NCBI RefSeq assembly: GCF_963576675.1
Contig: NC_088918.1
Span: 39,031,501 to 39,095,500 of the forward strand
Source: Euphorbia lathyris
Taxonomy: Eukaryota; Streptophyta; Magnoliopsida; Malpighiales; Euphorbiaceae
Length of the DNA: 64,000 bases
Direction of reading: 5' to 3'
Below, piece after piece: positions 57,025-64,000 of the stretch. Position numbers and translations under genes: made by a program. Numbering within the stretch: the stretch's first letter is position 1; each line of letters opens with the position of its first letter. Below the pieces are notes generated by a model, which ran no database searches, was not told where the DNA came from, and saw nothing but the letters and a program-made list of their open reading frames with translations.

Positions 57025-57101
57025 CCCGAGAATAATCCAAATCAGCAGTTAGAGAGAGAGAGAAGAGAGAGAAGGTGTGGGGTTGAAATGAAACCCCACC
57101 A

Positions 57102-57113
57102 CCTTATATAAGG
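57102..57113 (-). promoter_or_regulatory. TATA box for antisense PMD gene
   Basis: Palindromic CCTTATATAAGG about 78 bp upstream of the antisense ATG, followed by a (GA)n tract in the presumed 5' UTR (57050-57075). The spacing suits a pol II core promoter. Confidence 0.6.
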
Positions 57114-57468
57114 AAAGGGAATGACATTCCCGTAAATAGTGAAAAAGGTACGATGTGACATAAAGGTAAGAAGTAAATAATTATTTACCAGGTGCACAAA
57201 CCTCCGATTTGCAGTCCGTTTCAGCCTGCGTTTCTGCCAGACAGTGACTAATAATATCAAGATGGGACTCTAGACGACAGCCAAATTTTACAGAACAGTG
57301 GCGCCAGTCAAAATACAGACGACAGTCAATAGAAAAATAATTGTTAGTTTGAATCACCCCGGACGAAAAAAACGTTCCTATCGAACCACTCAAACATCCG
57401 AGACAGTAGCTCCAGTAAAAATACAGACGATAGTGTTTTAGAATTCAGAACTGTTAGAAAGAACCTTT

Positions 57469-58268
57469 CGCTTTTGAGCCATTTAACCCGCGGTCGTAGA
57501 CCAGGGTTGCTTTTGAGCCATTTTACCTGCGGTCGTGGACCAGGGTTGCTTTTGAGCCATTTTACCCACGGTCGTAGACCAGGGTTGCTTTTGAGCCATT
57601 TTACCCACGGTCGTAGACCAGGGTTGCTTTTGAGCCATTTTACCGGCGGTCGTGGACCAGGGTTGCTTTTGAGCCATTTTACCCACGGTCGTAGACCAGG
57701 GTGGCTTTTGAGCCATTTTACCCACGGTCGTAGACCAGGGTCGCTTTTGAGCCATTTTACCCGCGGTCGTGGACCAGGGTTGCTTTTGAGCCATTTTACC
57801 CACGGTCATAGACCAGGGTCGCTTTTGAGCCATTTTACCCGCGGTCGTGGACCAGGATTGCTTTTGAGCCATTTTACCCACGGTCGTAGACCAGGGTTGC
57901 TTTTGAGCCATTTTACCCACGGTCGTAGACCAGGGTCGCTTTTGAGCCATTTTACCCACGGTCGTGGACCAGGGTTGCTTTTGAGCCATTTTACCCACGG
58001 TCGTAGACCAGGGTTGCTTTTGAGCCATTTTACCCGCGGTCGTGGACCAGGGTCGCTTTTGAGCCATTTTACCCGCGGTCGTGGACCAGAGTTGCTTTTG
58101 AGCCATTTCACCCACGGTCGTAGACCAGGGTCGCTTTTGAGCCATTTTTCCCACAGTCGTAGACCAGGATTGCTTTTGAGCCGTTTTTACCCACGATCGT
58201 AAACCAGGGTTGCTTTTGAGCCATTTTACTCGCGGTCGTGCACCAGAGTTGCTTTTGAGCCATTCTCA
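57469..58268. repeat. 39-bp tandem array, about 21 copies
   Basis: Unit GCTTTTGAGCCATTTTACCC followed by RCGGTCGTRGACCAGGGTY. Starts are 39 bases apart (57509, 57548 and so on). Because 39 is 13 codons, long open frames exist on both strands (for example LLLSHFTHGRRPG repeating), but nothing else suggests translation. Such 3' tandem arrays between the coding region and 3' LTR are typical of Tat/Ogre elements. Confidence 0.93.
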
Positions 58269-58506
58269 CACGCAGTCCATTTAGGCTAGGGTCCGCAAGA
58301 AGAGCATCCACCGCCAGCCGATTCAAAGGCAAGGACGGAAAGAATCGAAAACGACGCCGGAACGCGCAGCGCAACGGTCAGGTATTCTTCCTCCTACTCT
58401 TTACGTGTCTCTTACTTTTATATGTTTTACATTGCATGTGTTGCGTTAGCAAAAAAATGTTTTCAAAACACACACATCACTGTCAAAATAGGAAAGTAGG
58501 GGCAAC
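58269..58506 (+). other. 3' UTR and polypurine tract of Tat/Ogre-like element
   Basis: Ends AGGAAAGTAGGGGCAAC directly before the 3' LTR, the expected purine tract. No gene. Confidence 0.6.
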
Positions 58507-60372
58507 TGTAGACACCGAGTCGGAGGACCTATGACGAAAACTTGTAACAAAGCGGTCGAAGCGGTTGGTTCCGGAAAAAATTTTTTAAAAAAAAAGAGAG
58601 AAGAAAAATATATAATAAGAAAAAGAGAGAAAAGAAAAAGTCAACGGAAATCGCGATCGTCAAGTGGACGGCTCGCGAGCGCCCAGCGACGTGGTGCGAG
58701 CGGCTAGCGGCAACCGACGTGTGTCCGACGACAGTTGGACGCACGCCCGGCAGCGCGGGGCGTGCGCTCGACGTCCGCGGGGCGCGCACGTCCGGCGGCG
58801 CGCGCTCGATGACCGTTGGGCGCGCGCGCCCGATAGCGCGGGCACACGCCCGACGGCCGCTGGGAGCGCACGCCCGGCAGCCGTTGGGCGAACGCCCAAC
58901 GCTCGCTGGGCGAACGCCCAATGTCAGTTGGGCGTTCGCCCAACAATGTTGGGCGTTCGCCCAACTAAAGTTGGGCGTTCGCCCAACATAAGTTGGGCGT
59001 CCGCCCAACTAGGTTGGGCGTTCGCCCAACTTGTTTTGGGCGACGCCCAATCTTAGTTGGGCGTCGCCCAAAATTTTCCGGGACCCGTTGCCTATTTAAG
59101 GCACGGATCCCCATACAAGAAAGGAGGGGGATTTTGGAAGAGCTTCTCACTCTAAGACATTTTTTAGAGAGAGAGTTATTTTTTGGGAAAAAAAAATTTT
59201 TTCCTAAAAATTTCGAATTTCCTAAAAGTTAAAATTTTACCGAAAATACAAAAAAACACCGGAAAAGCACGATTCGTGGAATCAACCGACTTCAACCGTC
59301 AATACCGAACTTGAGGTATTATCCGAGGACTAGACTCGTTCTATTTTATTTTATTTATTTATTTTTATGTTATAATTTTATTTATTTAGTTATTTATTTA
59401 TATATCACGTTTTACTTAATTTTTCGTATTTATTTAATTTTCGTCTCGTATTAGATGAACGTTCGGTTTTGTTTTAAAATAAAAACCTCGTTTTAACGTC
59501 CCAATACGAACCGTGATCCGATTCAAAGGTAGGCTATGATCCAATTTGGGGTAGCTCGGAGGTCCAAAACGATAGAATAGATCTAATCTAAAGCTTTTGA
59601 ATAAATCTGGAAACTGTTGGTTCATTTCTGTAATTTTACGTTTTCTATCACTAAAGGCTGTTTCTTAAAATTGCTTTTAATAATAGAGTTTTTGAATCGC
59701 TTTCCTAATTAAATGGTTTTGTACAAAATAAATTGACTTGTATGTTTAATCACGTTTTCTTATCAAAGGCTTTTATCTCAACATTTTCAAACGCTCGAGT
59801 CGTTCCAACGGCGATTCGAGTGAACGCCATTAACGGGGTTTTAAAACGTTCCTAAATCATTCCAACGGCGATTAAGTTATGGACCATGTAAATAAACTCA
59901 TTTTTGGGAAGTGAGTTTAGTTTAGAGTTAGTGTGTAATACGAATCATAAATCACATTGTAAACAAATCAATTCTTTCTTCTCCCCCTCTCTCTCTTCTA
60001 TGTACTTTGAACTGATGTAAATGGGTGATTCTTTACTAAAATGGCTTTCGATAATATATGCTCAAAACGGTTTTCAAAATGAGAAAGAAAAGGTTTCAAA
60101 TGAATTTTAAACTTAAAGAAATATGCGATTAGTCCGTTATCGCCTAACACGCTGAGTAGGAGGCCGGTGGTTCATAACCGGGCGATGTCGGGGTGCCTAG
60201 TAGCCTTTCTCCGGAAAGGAGCTAGCCTTCTCGGCTCGTACCTAAGTTTCCCGAACCCTCACCGGTCTCCCGCAAGGTTGATTCCACGATTGGTTGCTTT
60301 CGGTGCCAATCACTGCTTACGTCGCCATGAGGTGTCCGCCCGGGAGATTAGGCCACGGCACCTCGTCTAACA
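58507..60372 (+). repeat. 3' LTR of Tat/Ogre-like element (1866 bp)
   Basis: Shorter than the 5' LTR because of four clean deletions relative to it (joins near 59531, 59669, 60279 and 60338). It has more GTTGGGCGTTCGCCCAAC palindromes (about nine versus five; 58885-59075) and keeps a TATA-like TATTTAAG (59093-59100). Confidence 0.92.
59093..59100 (+). promoter_or_regulatory. TATA-like box in 3' LTR
   Basis: TATTTAAG lies between the GC-rich hairpin array and the AT-rich part of the LTR. The 5' LTR lacks six bases here, so the functional copy of the promoter may be only in the 3' LTR. Confidence 0.45.
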
Positions 60373-61044
60373 CTCAGTTTCATGTTCTTGTACATATGCT
60401 TGACACAGAAATGATGTTCAACATCTAGAATTAGCTTCTTCATAGCTTGAACCAGCCCCTATAAAATAAAAACAAACCATCAATAGGTTTTTTTTTAATA
60501 AACAAACCATCAATAGGTAAATATGAATAAACCATAAAAAATTAGTACTAACCATGACTAACCTTTTATTGATCTGACATGAAGACCCATCCAGTTTCTC
60601 TAACTGAGCCAAAATCATCTTGCAAAACTTGAAGGAACCATGATCAGGATTCTTTGCACTCTGAGTCAACCACAGCAACAGCAATTGGAAATAGGTTCTC
60701 ATTACCATCCCTTCCAATTGCAGCCAACAACTGTCCCCCCTATCATTCCTTTCAAGTGACAACCATCAAGGAAGATAATTGGCCATAGGCCAGAGAAGAA
60801 TCCTTGCTTCTGGGCAACCATTCTAACATACATGTGTTGAAACAAAACAATCTCCCTAGGAACTCCTAACCCATAGTCTAGCTTCAGTTCAGTTTTGATT
60901 TTGACCACAGTTCAGTCTATAATAACCTAAGTAATCCTTGTCTAATGTGATCTCAGCTATATTTCCCCCTAAATACTTCATAGAGTCATCAAATGAGGAT
61001 CATTTGCCTCCGTGGTGAAATACTAGGGTCACATATCCAGCCAT
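60373..61044 (-). pseudogene. MULE transposase, N-terminal and DDE part
   Basis: Starts MAGYVTLVFHHGGK, the PB1-like N-terminal domain seen in plant MULE transposases, with YLGGNIAEITLDKDYLGYY. It jumps, with the usual MuDR domain apparently deleted, to VLFQHMYVRMVAQKQGF and PIIFLDGCHLKG (first Asp, about 60780). NENLFPIAVAVVDSECKES follows after a frame change, and VFMSDQ (second Asp) is followed by a stop. A likely intron follows, then FCVKHMYKNMKLR at the nested insertion. It continues at 41531 and below. Confidence 0.82.
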
Positions 61045-61664
61045 CTGCACCCATTCATTCAACATACAGGCAAAAACAAACAAAAAAACCATAATACATA
61101 TCACATAAACCAAATTAGATATCAAACAAAAAAAACAAAAAACAACATTGACCATATCACAGTTGAATGTATATAACTAAAAAAGAGAAATGCAGAATTT
61201 CATACCTATATGACCATTCAATAATATACACGAATCCATGAGTGCAACTACTATTACATGCAATATAACTCGAGATGATTAATAAACCCAACAAAAAAAC
61301 CACAAATCTGATTCTTAATCGTTTCCACTACAAACCCTAACTTACTCAAACCAAACCCGAAACCCAGAACACATATAACAGAAGAAAAAATCGAAATTTT
61401 CATGACTATGGTTTACTTACCTTAGCTGACACGTAACCCCTTGGCAAAACCTTCAACTGTGGTTGCCCTACCCACTTCGAATAGTGATTCCAACTTCTAT
61501 TTAGCTGCGTGGCTCTAGAAAACACAAACCTTCAATAGTACAAACGATGATCGAAGTGGTTTTGATCGACTTCTTGGTTGGCTGCTTCTTCGATTTCCGA
61601 TTTTGGAAAGCTTTCAAACGAATTGAAATATGAAAAGTCATGAAGTTAAACGTTGTTATAGAAA
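61045..61664 (-). other. MULE leader between right TIR and transposase
   Basis: AT-rich, with A-rich runs. It presumably holds the 5' UTR and possibly an intron of the transposase gene; no further coding segment recognised. Confidence 0.4.
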
Positions 61665-61862
61665 GATCTGGTGCTTATATAGGTCCCCAACTAATTCAGA
61701 CCATTTTACCCTTTACCACGTCATCAAGTTAAACGGTGTTATGTCATTTTCCGTAATTCTTGTAACAGTGTATGACACGGTCCTTTTTTTTTGTAAAAAC
61801 AAACCACATGATTTTTTTTTTGAAAACTATGAAACCACACGGTTTTTTTTTGGAATTTACCC
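61665..61862 (-). repeat. Right TIR of outer MULE
   Basis: About 198 bp, inverted match to the left TIR with about 35 extra bases near the tip (a second GTGTGGTTTC...AAAAAAAA unit). It carries an inward TATA (minus strand CCTATATAAG, 61683-61674) toward the transposase gene. Confidence 0.9.
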
Positions 61863-61871
61863 AATAATTTA

Positions 61872-62190
61872 TTTTAAGTAAGTTGAGGGTGCAAAAGCAA
61901 TACTTTGCAAGTTTAGGGGCTCTTGATGTATTAAGTCATTTAATTACGTGGCATGATTATAGTTTTGTTTTAAATTGAATAATAATAATAATAATAATAA
62001 GCTCTACATTTTGTTGAATTTGCTAAACTAGCTCATAGCATTCTTACTCCACTAACCGAAAATAATATAAATAATTAATTCTTAGTTCGCTCTCTGAAAA
62101 TAATATAAACAATTGATACTTCTCATACGCACTTCTTATTTGTTTATTTATCATTAAAATTATTATGTATTGTTATATTTATCAATAGGA
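61872..62190. other. Intergenic with (AAT)n microsatellite
   Basis: (AAT) repeat at about 61979-62000; otherwise AT-rich, with no gene. Confidence 0.4.
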
Positions 62191-63002
62191 ACAGAAAGAG
62201 GAAAGTGATAATGATGCGAACCCACGAGGAACAGTGCCTCGAAAACCCGACAACTAGATTTGATCCCTATGAAAGCTAACGAATTAGGGTCGGACAGAAA
62301 AGAACCCTCACAAAACTAGGTTGTAAAGACCCAATCCCAGTCACCAACAATTAAGGATTTAATCCCGAACTGTTTAAAGTAGTGCCCCAAAGAACACAAG
62401 AGAAACCACTCACAAACTCTTAAGAGTAATATTTTTATTAATATCAAACTTGTGTCTTACATATGAAAAAGCTCACCCTTAAATAGGTAAAGCAAATACA
62501 AACAATGACTTGAATTGCCCTCACATATCTTTGATAACAACAATAATACAAGGGCATTTAAGTACTTTATTTAGTCAATCATTAAGACAAAGAAAATCAA
62601 TACACATAATTTGACAATAATGCAAATGAGAAAACAAGACTCAATTCTCATGGAATTAATTAGGTTCACATGGTTTTTTGGAAGTTGTAATTTTGACCAT
62701 TGAAAAAAATTAAATCAATTCATATTTAATTAATTTTATTTTCCCCATCCAAATGGTTAAAATTCATATGATGATTTTTGACTCAATTTCACCGCTTGTT
62801 TTAGTCCGTGTTCGATTTCTTTGATGTGTCCGCTTTCCGAATAACCTGAGAGGTACGACAAAGTTAGAGCTTCCTGAATTTCATTTGTGTCATTTTGCTC
62901 CGACATATCTAACATTTGCACCACATATATTTGAAGCTCCTCTTCGAACTTCTTTGCGCGTGCTCGAGTAATAGGTCCATCTGGTAGACGTATTCGCTCC
63001 AT
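62191..63002 (-). pseudogene. Decayed gypsy 3' fragment
   Basis: Minus-strand frame 63002-62757 (81 codons) reads MERIRLPDGPITRARAKKFE and then an acidic helix. GPITRARAKKF-type strings are common near the C-terminus of plant gypsy polyproteins. The AT-rich sequence below it (62190-62756) would then be the 3' LTR, but no boundaries or second copy are visible. It could also be a small unrelated gene fragment. Confidence 0.45.
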
Positions 63003-64000
63003 ATGAGAATTCGGATTTTCAACCCAGGTTATATAAGATAATGCGTTAGGAAATCAGATTGGAAAGTGCGTTGAATCGGACCCGAAGAATTTTTAAGGTT
63101 CCAGACGCAGTTATTTGCGTAATAACGTCACTATTGATGTAAGAAAATCAATTAAGTAGGGGTAAAAGGTGAAGGGAGGGGATTGGTTGTGGATTCGGTT
63201 TCGTTATGAAAAGTAGCTAGGGTTCTGCTTATACTATGGGACTTTAGGTCACTCTGATAAATTCTACAATATCTTTTTTTATAATCCCAATAACCCAATA
63301 GAACGCCTATTTGGCAGTCACATTCGAGCTCAGATACGTAAACCTAATTCTCAGTTTGGTAGAATATGACTATGTGATTCATCAGAGAATGAAAACGAGG
63401 GAAATTCTGGTGTCGACAATTCCTACAATACAGGCGATGGAGATAAACTACAAATCCTGTAATCTTAGGTATGCAAAGCCAAATACCACTATTATCGAAA
63501 CTCCACTTAAGAACAATCTACACCAACAGGAAAGCAGGAGTAACATGTTGGAATTAAGGCTAACGTATGGCAGCGGAAATATAAAATTTTTAACCTTTTT
63601 CCATTAACCCAAGATCCGTTAATCATTATTTCATATAAAGAGGGATAGAAGGAAATACCTTATGACGAACTATCTACCGTTGCAAGCGAAGTGCCCTCAA
63701 CTCTTACTCCGAGTTCACGAGCACAAAACAAAACACAACCCAAATCAAGTTAGTGATCAACCATGAAAAACAATCAAGTATAGATTGTCTCTAATAAATC
63801 AACACAAGATCAAGGATAAAGAGAAAGAGATGAAATCAATTGAATCGGTAGGAAGCGGTGGATTATTTCGTCCTCGTCTAGGGGGGTCAAAATTCTCTCT
63901 CTTGGTTGCTCTAGTGTGTTTCGAAAATCACACATATAGGGGGTATTTATATTCTCTTGTATCTAAACCCTAGTTAGATAGAATTAGGTTACTGAAATAA
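63003..64000. other. Unassigned; possible LTR start near 63546
   Basis: No gene supported. TGTTGGAATTAAGGCTAACG at 63546 starts a stretch with features seen in plant LTRs (TG start, GGGGGTATTTATATTCTC near 63940), but the partner would lie outside the window. Confidence 0.25.

Larger units (their letters stand above)
41532..60372 (+). mobile_element. 18.8-kb Tat/Ogre-like Ty3/gypsy element nested in MULE
   Basis: Target duplication CTCAG (41527-41531, 60373-60377). LTRs start TGTAGACACCGAGTCGGAGG and end TCTAACA. Order inside: primer site, 1.9-kb leader, gag, extra capsid-like modules, protease with G-patch-like tail, RT, RNase H, second archaeal-type RNase H, integrase, antisense PMD gene, 39-bp tandem array, purine tract, 3' LTR. 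The two RNase H domains, large size, 3' tandem repeats and antisense extra gene point to the Tat/Ogre group. Pol is broken by indels and stops. It interrupts the MULE transposase gene, so it inserted later than the MULE. Confidence 0.93.
38819..61862 (-). mobile_element. Outer MULE carrying transposase and GRF gene, split by retrotransposon
   Basis: Long inverted repeats at both ends begin GGGTAAATTCC, and the outside bases are an exact 9-bp duplication AATAATTTA (38810-38818, 61863-61871), the Mutator-superfamily hallmark. Removing the inserted Tat/Ogre element leaves about 4.2 kb: left TIR, plus-strand GRF zinc-finger gene, minus-strand transposase gene, right TIR. The genes converge, as mudrA and mudrB do in maize MuDR. 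The transposase has stops and shifts, so this copy is dead. Confidence 0.88.

Noticed and set aside
57474..58202. 242-codon plus-strand and 223-codon minus-strand frames
   Set aside because: Both are translations of a 39-bp tandem repeat; no start context or domain supports a protein.

Overview
This window is plant nuclear DNA, most likely from an angiosperm and probably a eudicot. The evidence is an intron-rich J-domain gene with GT-AG splicing, plus plant-specific repeats: Tat/Ogre-type Ty3/gypsy, Ty1/copia with initiator-Met primer sites, MULEs with 9-bp target duplications, a Helitron, tRNA-derived SINEs and a plant mobile domain (PMD) gene. I cannot name a species. Apart from one host gene, almost everything recognisable is mobile or satellite DNA.

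Layout. 1-10.7 kb: a satellite field of ~180-bp monomers, alternating with three blocks that each carry a pair of tRNA-like modules. One monomer is split by a 2.46-kb Helitron (1034-3496). 10.7-13.1 kb: decayed Ulp1/C48 protease-like gene. 13.1-18.7 kb: a structurally complete, young Ty1/copia element on the minus strand (5-bp TSD CTAAT), whose integrase has lost a catalytic Asp. 19.2-21.8 kb: broken FAR1/MULE transposase-like gene. 22.3-27.1 kb: SINE copies and truncated gypsy and copia pieces. 27.8-29.6 kb: two MULE-type fold-back elements with 9-bp TSDs, with a SINE between them. 31.9-34.2 kb: the one clear host gene, a six-exon J-domain co-chaperone of 124 residues. 37.7-38.4 kb: another long-TIR element with a 9-bp TSD.

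38.8-61.9 kb is a nested structure. An outer MULE (38819-61862, 9-bp TSD AATAATTTA) carries a minus-strand transposase and a convergent GRF zinc-finger gene. Its transposase gene was interrupted by an 18.8-kb Tat/Ogre-like retrotransposon (41532-60372, 5-bp TSD CTCAG). That retrotransposon holds the two most unusual observations: (i) a Gag followed, in the same reading frame, by three further capsid-like modules before the protease; (ii) a six-exon antisense PMD/coiled-coil gene between pol and the 3' LTR, with its own TATA box and every intron in phase 0. It also has a 39-bp tandem array, and hairpin arrays in both LTRs. 62-64 kb: a decayed gypsy 3' fragment and unassigned sequence.

How the parts relate: the outer MULE TIRs carry inward-facing TATA boxes that could serve the GRF gene and the transposase. 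The small fold-back elements have similar termini and could have been moved by MULE transposases. The SINEs, Helitron and truncated retroelements look like independent insertions. Nothing here looks like a metabolic pathway or operon.
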